DNA of 31,135 nt from JBMNOI01 sp050942995. Its GTDB lineage: Bacteria; Chloroflexota; Anaerolineae; UBA1429. Every line of letters begins with the position of its first letter. Positions within the stretch are counted from its first letter, which is position 1. The notes beneath the pieces are model-generated. The model saw nothing but the letters and a program-made list of their open reading frames with translations. It had not been told where the DNA came from and made no database searches. Of this stretch, positions 14,827 through 22,059 are shown one piece after another. A program made the translations under genes and the position numbers. The stretch spans positions 1-31,135 of the forward strand of contig JBMNOI010000036.1 of NCBI GenBank assembly GCA_050942995.1. Direction: 5' to 3'.

Positions 14827-15960
14827 ATGAAGCATTTTCAACTGCGTGAACAGCATGGTCAGGTGCTTGTGCAGGTGGCGCTGGCGATGATCTTTCTGCT
14901 CCTTTTTGTCGGGCTGGCCATTGATGGCGGCAGTGTCTATGCGGCACGGCGTCGCATGCAGAATGCCGCAGATGCAGCAGCCTTGGCGGGAGCGTGGGAG
15001 ATCTGCTTTGGTGATGCAGGCAATATCGCACAAGTGGTGGGGCAAGCCGAGCACTATGGAAAAGTTGAGAACGGCGCCGATGAACTGCTTGTGGATACGG
15101 ATGGTATCAATGAAGGATTAGTACGTGTTACGGTGATACAGCATGTGAGAACTGGCTTCATTGGCCTTTTATCTATGTTGGGTATCGGAGACTGGGATGA
15201 AATCGATGTACCGGCAACTGCGGCCGCTCGCTGCGCAAAGGCTGATAGCGGCTGCGGGCTTTGGCCACTTGCATATCCCAAGGCGAATTTCGAGGCAATG
15301 GGAGATGGGGAGGTGCTTTATGTCTGGAACGATAACCAGGCCAATGAAGTCGATCCCACTAAATGCGGATGTGTGGTCAAGAATATATCGACGGGAGTTG
15401 ATGATCCTAGTAAGGTAGACATCAATGTCTGTACGCCTATCCCGACCCTGTCGAATGAGGATCGGGGCTGGGTACTGATGCCGTGGCCCAAGGATGAGTA
15501 CAAAGACCCGGGAGAATGTAAAGGGAAGAATTGCGGTCAGCAGACGAAATGCTACCTTGAGCATGGCTACTATGGCCTAATCGAGGCAAGTTCGAGTAAC
15601 CCTATCTGCTTACCGGGTAACGCAGGAAAGGTTCAGGCTGCGGTGGATGCGGCGAATACTCGTGCTGGTGAATATATGAACATCATGTTATGGGATCGTG
15701 CATGCAACCAAGCAGGAGACCCTGAAAAAACCGGAGAATGTGATGGTAATCTTTATCGCGTTGTTGGGCTAGGGTGTGTAAAAATTCTAGGTGCCGCCAC
15801 CATTAATATTGAGGGTTCGCCCGGCCAAGGCTGTAAGAACAATGTAGAAGTCATACTGGCGATCAAAGCACCGGCCAACTCGTGCGCCACTGCATGTGGC
15901 TCGACCAGCGGCGATGATGCGGGGGCAGGCGATGTGCGGGCGGTAAGCCTTGTCGAGTAA
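14827..15960 (+). CDS. TadG-like secreted protein, cysteine-rich
   Basis: Protein of 377 aa. The N-terminus 'EQHGQVLVQVALAMIFLLLF' then 'GLAIDGGSVYAARRRMQNAADAAALAGA' is the Tad/TadG-type domain (membrane helix followed by the Ala-rich helix). The long extracytoplasmic part (residues 60-377) has no domain I recognise and contains 16 cysteines, including CGC, CKGKNC and CATAC clusters, suggesting a disulfide-stabilised surface domain. TadG-type proteins are minor pilins or machinery-associated in Tad systems. ATG 14827 is used because GGAGG precedes it by 4 nt and the product then starts like its family; an in-frame TTG at 14794 is possible. The DNA is much less GC-rich than the rest of the operon. 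It ends before an intrinsic terminator-like hairpin. Confidence 0.8.
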   Translation: MKHFQLREQHGQVLVQVALAMIFLLLFVGLAIDGGSVYAARRRMQNAADAAALAGAWEICFGDAGNIAQVVGQAEHYGKVENGADELLVDTDGINEGLVRVTVIQHVRTGFIGLLSMLGIGDWDEIDVPATAAARCAKADSGCGLWPLAYPKANFEAMGDGEVLYVWNDNQANEVDPTKCGCVVKNISTGVDDPSKVDINVCTPIPTLSNEDRGWVLMPWPKDEYKDPGECKGKNCGQQTKCYLEHGYYGLIEASSSNPICLPGNAGKVQAAVDAANTRAGEYMNIMLWDRACNQAGDPEKTGECDGNLYRVVGLGCVKILGAATINIEGSPGQGCKNNVEVILAIKAPANSCATACGSTSGDDAGAGDVRAVSLVE

Positions 15961-15984
15961 GTTACGGCAGATAATGTTCATAAT

Positions 15985-16020
15985 ACCGCCCCGCGTTCAG
16001 GTGCGGGGCGGTTCATCTTC
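15985..16020 (+). terminator. Terminator-like hairpin after the TadG-like gene
   Basis: ACCGCCCCGC (15985-15994), an 8-nt loop and GCGGGGCGGT (16003-16012) form a perfect 10-bp stem, followed by a partly T-rich TCATCTTC. It lies 24 nt after the stop, so it probably ends or attenuates the tad operon ahead of the DUF192 gene. Confidence 0.65.
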
Positions 16021-16038
16021 TATCAGGAGTCTCTCCCC

Positions 16039-16398
16039 ATGTCCAGTTCGACCCTCGTCACCGTCCACAACGTCACCCGCGGGTGCGATCTGGCTACGGC
16101 CGGGCGGGTGGCGGCCAACATCTGGTCGCGGATGCGCGGCCTCATCGGCACGGCGCCGCTGGCGGAGGGGGAGGGGCTGGTGATCGAAAAATGCAACTCG
16201 ATCCACACCCATTTCATGGGCTATGCCATCGACGTGGCCTATATGGATCGCGACGGCGTGGTGGTGGCGATGGATCACGCCATCCGGCCGTGGCGGTTCG
16301 GGCGTATCTACCGGCGGGCCAGATGGGTGGTGGAGCTGCCGGCGGGCACGCTGGCGGCTACGGGGACGCAGATAGGCGATCGGGTGGAGGTGCGGTGA
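16039..16398 (+). CDS. DUF192 family protein
   Basis: Protein of 119 aa covering the whole DUF192 domain: 'SRMRGLIGTAPLAEGEGLVI', then 'SIHTHFMGYAIDVAYMDRDG', 'RPWRFGRIYRRARWVVELPA' and the terminal GDRVEV strand. Family members are small beta proteins of unknown biochemical role, often secreted; this copy has no signal peptide and looks cytoplasmic. AGGAG (16025-16029) is 9 nt before ATG 16039. DUF192 genes are commonly found near tad genes, so it may belong functionally to the operon although a hairpin separates them. It converges on the next gene with a 30-nt gap. Confidence 0.85.
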   Translation: MSSSTLVTVHNVTRGCDLATAGRVAANIWSRMRGLIGTAPLAEGEGLVIEKCNSIHTHFMGYAIDVAYMDRDGVVVAMDHAIRPWRFGRIYRRARWVVELPAGTLAATGTQIGDRVEVR

Positions 16399-16428
16399 GG
16401 GCCAGTCCCCGCCCTGTGCCCCGTCTCC

Positions 16429-17922
16429 CTACGGCAGCCAGGCCGGCCACAGGCCCTGCGGCACCACCTGCCGCTGAGCGCCCGTCTCGGTATCCAGCAG
16501 CCAGAGCCCCTCGGGCGTATCGAGTTGGCCCACGCCGGTGAGCTGGCCCAGCCGATGGCGGCTGTAGAGCAGATAGCGGCCGTCGGGCGACCAGAGCGGC
16601 CCGCCGTGCTGCGTCGCGGGATCGTCGGTCAGGGCACGGGCGCCGGAATCCCCTCCCAGCGCCGCAAGGCCTACTTTTTGGTCGTCCATGATCCAGATCT
16701 GCCGCCCCAGGGGACGCCGTCCGCTCCACACCGCCTGCCCGTAGGCGATGCGTTCCCCATCGGGCGACCAGACGCCATAACTTTGCAGGATCGACTCGTC
16801 GGCTCCGCCCAGGGGCACCACCCCGCCGGTCTCGGCGTCTACCCGCACCAGCCGCGTGATGTACGATTCCTCCAGCAGCTCGGTTTGCGTCATCAGCAGG
16901 CGGTTGAGCTTGGGGTGCCAGACCGCCGGCAGTCCCGCCGCCCGGGGAACCTCCAGACGGCGTCCGTCCTCCAGATGGCGCACCACCAGGGCCTGCCGGT
17001 ATGGGGCGATGTAGGCGATCCACATTCCGTCGGCCGAGATCCGGGCGCTGTGGGCGGCCTCTTGCGGATCGGGGAAGAGCGGGGCGGGCTCGGCGGCCGG
17101 TCCCTCGCCGGTAGGCATGTCCACATCGACGGCCGTCGTCACCCCCTCGATCACCCAGGGCGCCGGATGCTGCGAAGGGACGCCTTCGGACGTCAGCGGA
17201 TCGCGCTCATACACCAGGCGGCGGCCGTCGGGCCACCACGATACGCCGCTGCAAAAGGCCCCGGCGCAGTCGGCCAGGGGGAGGCGGTTGCCGCCGTCCA
17301 CGTCGATCAGCCACAGGTCGGCGCCGCCGTCACCCCTCTCGGCGGCATAGGCGATGCGCAGTCCGTCGGGCGACACGGCGTAATCCCACACACCGTGGGG
17401 CTCGGCGGTGAGCGGAGCGGGCGATCCGTTCGCCTCGTTCGACTCGTTCACCGACGCCACCCACAACTGCTGGTTTCCCTCCTCGTCGGGGGCCAGGTAG
17501 AGCACCCGGGGTTGCCGGGTGGTGAAATGCCACGTTACCGGCCGGATCAGCCACTCGTCCTCGTCGGGATGCAGCGTGACGGTATAGGTGGTATCGGCCG
17601 AGAGGGGCGTAGCCGGCGTATAGACGATCTCACGGCCCTGCACGCGCAGCTCACCGGCGTGGGCGGGATCCAGCGTCAGCGTCACCTCGTCGGCATCGGG
17701 TTCGCGGTTGAGGATGATGCGGATGACGGCGCGGGTCGAGACGTCGACGGCGCCCCGGGCCGGCCACAGTGCTTCGGGCCACACCGACGCGCGGCCGATC
17801 AGCCAGATCACCGGGGCGGCCAGCGCCAGCAGGGCCAGCAGGATCGGAACGATATAGCGCAGACGCCGCGGCATCGATCGGTTTTCAGGGGAAGACGGGC
17901 GAACAGACGGATCATTCATCAT
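16429..17922 (-). CDS. Membrane-anchored Big_5 + TolB-like propeller protein
   Basis: Protein of 497 aa. A transmembrane anchor lies near residues 22-44 (YIVPILLALLALAAPVIWLI). Residues about 53-135 form a Big_5/SbsA Ig-like domain ('YTPATPLSADTTYTVTL', 'WHFTTRQP'). From about 140 to the end, WD40-like/PD40 repeats build a TolB-type propeller (VSPDGLRIAY, WWPDGRRLVY, WSPDGERIAY, WSPDGRYLLY). The protein is probably extracytoplasmic and held by its N-terminal helix; no enzyme motif is seen, so binding or scaffolding is likely. It resembles the C-terminal part of the TPR/TolB protein of the tad operon. ATG 17922 is favoured over an upstream in-frame start at 17961, because a good promoter (17932-17961) overlaps the intervening codons; the mRNA would be almost leaderless. 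Confidence 0.8.
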   Translation of the reverse strand: MMNDPSVRPSSPENRSMPRRLRYIVPILLALLALAAPVIWLIGRASVWPEALWPARGAVDVSTRAVIRIILNREPDADEVTLTLDPAHAGELRVQGREIVYTPATPLSADTTYTVTLHPDEDEWLIRPVTWHFTTRQPRVLYLAPDEEGNQQLWVASVNESNEANGSPAPLTAEPHGVWDYAVSPDGLRIAYAAERGDGGADLWLIDVDGGNRLPLADCAGAFCSGVSWWPDGRRLVYERDPLTSEGVPSQHPAPWVIEGVTTAVDVDMPTGEGPAAEPAPLFPDPQEAAHSARISADGMWIAYIAPYRQALVVRHLEDGRRLEVPRAAGLPAVWHPKLNRLLMTQTELLEESYITRLVRVDAETGGVVPLGGADESILQSYGVWSPDGERIAYGQAVWSGRRPLGRQIWIMDDQKVGLAALGGDSGARALTDDPATQHGGPLWSPDGRYLLYSRHRLGQLTGVGQLDTPEGLWLLDTETGAQRQVVPQGLWPAWLP

Positions 17923-17931
17923 GATGTCCCT

Positions 17932-17961
17932 AGTATAAGGTGCAACGGCGATCTTTGCCAA
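17932..17961 (-). promoter_or_regulatory. Sigma-70-type promoter giving a near-leaderless transcript
   Basis: On the minus strand TTGGCA (17961-17956), an 18-nt spacer and TATACT (17937-17932) match a sigma-70-type promoter. The expected transcription start near 17925 is only about 3 nt before the ATG at 17922, leaving no room for a leader with a Shine-Dalgarno site. Confidence 0.55.
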
Positions 17962-18125
17962 GACGGCCCCCAGAGATGGGGGGCTGCGTCATGGCCCGTT
18001 CACCACCTTTGGAAGGGGGTTGCGTGACATCGACCGGCGCAGAGGGTAGTCCCTTGGCCCGATTCATAACGAACGTTAACCTCATTTCGACGCCCCTGTA
18101 ACCTGAGTATGATTCAATAAAAAGT

Positions 18126-18157
18126 GAATTTGATTCACTCTTTAGTGAATCAAATTC
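18126..18157. promoter_or_regulatory. Operator-like inverted repeat
   Basis: Perfect 14-bp arms GAATTTGATTCACT and AGTGAATCAAATTC are separated by CTTT. It is AT-rich in a GC-rich region and begins just downstream of a candidate transcription start, as expected for a dimeric regulator's site. The 11-mer TTTAGTGAATC at 18141-18151 is repeated at 21473-21483, upstream of another gene. A hairpin acting in RNA is the alternative. Confidence 0.5.
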
Positions 18158-18296
18158 CCAAGTCCGGCCCGTTTACGTGCTCTGCTTCCCGCCTCCCAAC
18201 GTCACCTCATCCACCATCTTGTCCCCTGCGGTCAGCCGGCAATTTCTGTATTCACCGCCCTGTGAGGGCGAGAATTCACCGAAAGAGGCCCGCTGT

Positions 18297-19409
18297 ATGA
18301 TCGAGAGGGATAGAATTCAGCCGCTGATCCTCGACGTGCCGCCTGTGGCGCCGCCTGCCCCGATAGAAACCCCGACCGATGACATCGAGGCGCTGGCCGA
18401 TCTGCTGCACGACGCGCGACTTTGGCGCGCCCTGGTAACCGTCTGTGGCGTCGGCGTCGATGCTCGCGCCGCCCTGAGCCTGGCCGCCGCTCTGAGCGGC
18501 GAGACAGATGCGCCCGGGCTGCCCCGTCTGCGCGTTGTGAGCCTGAGCGAGGCCACTCCCTTGCGCCTGGCCGATCGGCTGTGCGGACTGGTGCGCCCCT
18601 GCGATCTGGTCGTGGGCGTGGGGGAGGCCGACACGGTGGACGGGGCGCTGCATCAGGCCGCCGACATGGGCGCCGTTGTCGCACGCCTGTCGATCGACGA
18701 TCTGCGATGGGCGCGGCGAGATCTGGTCGACGCGCTGAAACGACGGGGTGGGGATCGGCTTCCCGGCCTGATTCTGGCCGGCGGACGGGGGGCGTCGTCT
18801 CGGGGGTGGACGGTGGGGCGTTGCACGGCGGCCCGCGGCGCCGTCTTTCTCGACCGCGACGGCGTCATCAACGTCAACCGTGGCGACTATGTCAAAGCGT
18901 GGACCGAGCTCAAGTTGTTGCCCGGCGCGATCGAGGCGCTGCGCATCCTGGCCGCCACGCCCTATCCTATCGTGGTGGTGACCAACCAGTCGGCGGTGAA
19001 TCGTGGCCTGATGACCTATGAGATGGCCGAGAGCATCAACGACCGGCTCATGATCCTGGTGTCCGCCCGTGGCGGGCGCATCGATGCCGTGGCTTGGTGT
19101 CCCCATCGCCCCGACGAGCAGTGTGACTGTCGCAAACCCCGGTCCGGCATGCTCACCTATACCGCCCACAACCTCAATCTCGATCTGGGCCGTTCCTATC
19201 TGGTGGGTGACGCCGCCGACGATCTGGCCGCCGGCATGGCGGTGGGTTGCGAGACCGCCCTGGTGCTCACCGGCCGGGGCCGGGACCAGTATGAAGTGGC
19301 GCGCAGACGCTGGGGCGCGGGCTGTCGCGTCTATCCCGATCTGGCCGCCGCCGCGCGATGGATCGCTCAAGGGGTGGGGGAGGCGTCCCCTATTGTCTCT
19401 CCGGCCTGA
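18297..19409 (+). CDS. SIS-like domain fused to a GmhB-type heptose-bisphosphate phosphatase
   Basis: Protein of 370 aa. Residues about 180-340 are a HAD phosphatase of the GmhB group: FLDRDGVIN with nucleophile Asp186 and acid/base Asp188, VVVTNQSAV, the zinc loop CPHRPDEQCDCRKP, and YLVGDAADDLAAG. GmhB removes the 7-phosphate of heptose 1,7-bisphosphate on the way to activated heptoses for surface glycans. Residues about 25-150 look like a degenerate SIS domain, as in heptose isomerase GmhA: VCGVGVDARAALSLAAAL, LRVVSLSEATPLRLA, CDLVVGVGEADTVDGAL, AADMGAVVARLS; the GmhA GNGGS loop is not conserved. ATG 18297 has AGAGG upstream; an in-frame ATG at 18177 would add about 40 residues without homology. 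It converges on the DUF2079 gene. Confidence 0.8.
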   Translation: MIERDRIQPLILDVPPVAPPAPIETPTDDIEALADLLHDARLWRALVTVCGVGVDARAALSLAAALSGETDAPGLPRLRVVSLSEATPLRLADRLCGLVRPCDLVVGVGEADTVDGALHQAADMGAVVARLSIDDLRWARRDLVDALKRRGGDRLPGLILAGGRGASSRGWTVGRCTAARGAVFLDRDGVINVNRGDYVKAWTELKLLPGAIEALRILAATPYPIVVVTNQSAVNRGLMTYEMAESINDRLMILVSARGGRIDAVAWCPHRPDEQCDCRKPRSGMLTYTAHNLNLDLGRSYLVGDAADDLAAGMAVGCETALVLTGRGRDQYEVARRRWGAGCRVYPDLAAAARWIAQGVGEASPIVSPA

Positions 19410-19427
19410 TGATGGCCTGTGGAGAGA

Positions 19428-21452
19428 TCACCCGGCTGCCACCACGAACCGCCCCAGAGTGACGCCGTCAGTGCCGTCGGCAATGACGCCGTCAGCGGTG
19501 GCGCCGGCCATCGGCAGCCGCTCGATCGTCTCCGGGTGGTACAGCCCCACCAGTAGATCGCCCGACGCGCCCGCTGCGGCCGTCGCATCGGGTGTCACAT
19601 AGCGCACGTCGCGCACCACATCTCCCGGATGCCAGAGGCTGGTGCGCTGGATATCCAGCGGTGCCCAGACGTCGTCGCGCAGCGGCACATCGGCGGGCTG
19701 ACCGTCCCACTGGCCCAGCAACATGCCCTCATCGCCCATTAGGTGGGCAAAGACGACATAATCGACCCCCATCTCTCGTCTGGCCCGCCAGTAAAGCTCG
19801 AGCCGCAGGCGCTGCCCCGGACGTAGAGAGACGGTTTCACCCTCGACCGGCGTATATACGCCGCCGGGGGCATTCTCCACCGCCAGGCTGTAGCCGACCA
19901 GCTCGATCAGCGGATCATCCGCCGGGCCATAGACCGCGATGGCCTCTGATTGCGGCAGGCCGTCCTCGCGTCGTCGCAGGATACGATAATCGGCGCCCTC
20001 GGCCTCGATGTCCCATATCGGATCGGCCAGTATCTCTTTGACGAGGCGAATGTAGACATCATTCTCCAGCGGGTAGAGGTTGCCCCACAGATCCAGCGCC
20101 ACATACTCCGCATACTCTAATGCGACGGGAAACTCGTGCACTTGGGGGCGGTGGGCCAGATGGGGCACCAGCCCGGTCTGAGCGCTCACCGAGGCGCCGG
20201 GTGGGATGGCTTCCAGCAGTTGATGTCCCACCCGATGGCGCGGCCGGATGATATAGCGGGTGGCGTCGTAGCGGGCGCCGCCGGGGGCCGGACTCAGCAG
20301 CACAAAGCCCGCCAGCGCCGCGATGATCAGATGGTAGGGGGTGTGCCGCCGCACCATATCGGGAAGCTGCGTCAGGGCCACCGCCGCCGCGCCGTACACC
20401 AGGGGTAGAATGGGCGCTGCATACCATTGCCGCAGCATATAGACCGAATCTTGCCCGCTGGCCAGCAACAGGAGCAGCGAGGGGGCAAAGAGCAGCATCT
20501 GGGCGGGCGCCAGCAGCGGCAAAAAGCCCACCGGTCCCAGCAGGCGCAGCAGCGATTCCAGCCGGTTGCGTTGCAGCACCTCGACGGCAAAGCCGCGCAG
20601 CACGAACAGCGGCTCGTTCAGCAACAGGCTCACCGCCTCGGCGGTGGTGCGCTCGCCCAGAAAGGGGAAATAAGCCATCTGCGGGTAGGTGCCGCCGGGA
20701 ACGTCACCGCGAAACATCGGGATCGCCAGCCACAACGCCATGGCCAGCCAGCCCATCCCGAACAGGGCCAGCCCCGTGCCCCAGGCCCGGTCGATGCCAT
20801 GGGTGCGACTCACAGGTGCCGAGCGGTTCAGCCAGAGAAACGCGCCCATGGCCACCGGTATCAGGGCCACATCCTCTTTAAAGAGGACGGCGTAGGCCAG
20901 CGCGGCGGCCGTCACCCAGAGGCGGCGGGTCATCAGGCCATACCAGGCCAGGGCGATGCCGGGCACCGCCAGAGTGATGCGACGAAACTCGGACAGATTC
21001 ACTTCGTGCAGGCTGGGTGAGAGGTAGTAGGCCAGCAGCAACGCGGCAGCGGGCCACGTGCCCAACCGATTGCGCACATACAGGAAAAGGGGTATTCCCG
21101 ACGCGGCCAGGGCCAGCGTCTGCACCACCAGCAGCAGGCGCGCATCGGGCCAGAGACGATAGGGCAGGGCCAGCAGCGCCAGTCCGGGAGAAAAGTGCCA
21201 GGCCATGGTGTTGGGCGGCTTGACGGTGTTTACCATAAAGTGGCCATAGCCGGTGTTCCAGATGGCCTGCTGAAACTGGCCCTGATCCAGCGCATAGCTG
21301 TGGAAGGACATGTGCTGATGGACGGCCAGCCGGGAAAAGACCACGGCATAGGCCAGAGGCAGAAGCAGCCAGGCGTAACGGCGGATGACCCTGGGCACCG
21401 CTAGCCCACGACGTGCCGGCAGGCGCCCGGCGCTCGCGATCTGCTCGATCAT
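19428..21452 (-). CDS. DUF2079 polytopic membrane protein with C-terminal soluble domain
   Basis: Protein of 674 aa. Residues about 25-410 contain some ten membrane helices with the DUF2079 landmarks: 'SYALDQGQFQQAIWNTGYGH', 'WHFSPGLALLALPYRLWP', 'LLLVVQTLALAASGIPLFLY', and a KEDVALIPV segment. DUF2079 proteins are related to GT-C membrane glycosyltransferases but no activity is established. After a linker, residues about 525-674 form a beta-rich domain ('LRPGQRLRLELYWRARREMG', YVVFAHLMGDEG, 'LLVGLYHPETIERLP') that is often appended to Chloroflexota GT-C proteins. ATG 21452 follows GAGAGGATC. The motif TTTAGTGAATC sits 21-31 nt upstream. Probably in surface glycan or glycolipid assembly, from its neighbours. 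Confidence 0.82.
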   Translation of the reverse strand: MIEQIASAGRLPARRGLAVPRVIRRYAWLLLPLAYAVVFSRLAVHQHMSFHSYALDQGQFQQAIWNTGYGHFMVNTVKPPNTMAWHFSPGLALLALPYRLWPDARLLLVVQTLALAASGIPLFLYVRNRLGTWPAAALLLAYYLSPSLHEVNLSEFRRITLAVPGIALAWYGLMTRRLWVTAAALAYAVLFKEDVALIPVAMGAFLWLNRSAPVSRTHGIDRAWGTGLALFGMGWLAMALWLAIPMFRGDVPGGTYPQMAYFPFLGERTTAEAVSLLLNEPLFVLRGFAVEVLQRNRLESLLRLLGPVGFLPLLAPAQMLLFAPSLLLLLASGQDSVYMLRQWYAAPILPLVYGAAAVALTQLPDMVRRHTPYHLIIAALAGFVLLSPAPGGARYDATRYIIRPRHRVGHQLLEAIPPGASVSAQTGLVPHLAHRPQVHEFPVALEYAEYVALDLWGNLYPLENDVYIRLVKEILADPIWDIEAEGADYRILRRREDGLPQSEAIAVYGPADDPLIELVGYSLAVENAPGGVYTPVEGETVSLRPGQRLRLELYWRARREMGVDYVVFAHLMGDEGMLLGQWDGQPADVPLRDDVWAPLDIQRTSLWHPGDVVRDVRYVTPDATAAAGASGDLLVGLYHPETIERLPMAGATADGVIADGTDGVTLGRFVVAAG

Positions 21453-22059
21453 GTTCAGAGATCCTCTCGATTTTTAGTGAATCGTACGCGGGCCGGGACG
21501 CGGTGGGTATGGCCGTATGTGTTGCGGGTGTCGGCGCGAGCTGCGCCGGATGGGGTGTGAACCGGGTCGTCAACAGGCCGGGGGAATTGGCCCACGGCCT
21601 GTCCTGGACACAGAAACAGGTGGCGGTTATTCGGGCTTGTTCACATCCTCTTTCAGCGGCTATCCCGCCCGCTGCGAATGGTCGGCGTGATAAAAGCCAT
21701 ATTTTATCCAGCCCGCGCTAGAATATCACAATCGAGCGGTAGCGTCAATCGCCATATTGCCTGTATTCACTCTGGTGAGAGAACGCCCGAAAGACTCGAT
21801 ATGTATAACGGGGCAAACGCGCGACTCAAGAGAGGGTGTTTGCGGATCCCCTATCGCCCTCACTCCGCCGCCGACGACGGCAGGCCACCCCCACCCTCGA
21901 CTCGGGTGAGAGCTAGAAAGCAGCCATGCCATTGTGTGCGGGTTTCAAATAGGGTTGCCCCGAGAGCCAGACTTGCCGCATCTGCTAAAAATGATTAGTA
22001 TTCGCGATGAACACTCTTTATTGTTAGAATGGTATCGTAGAATCAGAGAAAGGAAGCGT
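21453..22059. other. Divergent intergenic region, 607 nt
   Basis: No supported gene. Reading frames here are short and featureless. It contains TTTAGTGAATC (21473-21483), a hairpin of CAGGCCG/CGGCCTG arms (21574-21601), a GGCGC/GCGCC hairpin near 21533-21547, and fragments like the intergenic repeats (TGTATTCACT near 21770). The last 100 nt become AT-rich, with TAGAAT (22025-22030) as a possible -10 for the next gene; the -35 is weak. Confidence 0.45.

Larger units (their letters stand above)
17923..18296. other. Divergent intergenic region with promoter and operator-like repeat
   Basis: No gene is visible. It separates divergently transcribed genes. The leftward promoter is at 17932-17961. 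A candidate rightward promoter has TTTCGA (18085-18090), a 17-nt spacer and TATGAT (18108-18113). An AT-rich inverted repeat follows at 18126-18157, and a CGCCCT/AGGGCG hairpin (18256-18270) lies close to the next start. Confidence 0.5.

Noticed and set aside
16525..18027. 500-codon plus-strand frame
   Set aside because: Antisense of the Big_5/TolB gene; the minus strand has a signal anchor, propeller repeats and a promoter.
21678..21998. 106-codon frame in the 607-nt intergenic region
   Set aside because: Composition is unlike neighbouring proteins, there is no ribosome site, and it overlaps the regulatory region of the next gene.
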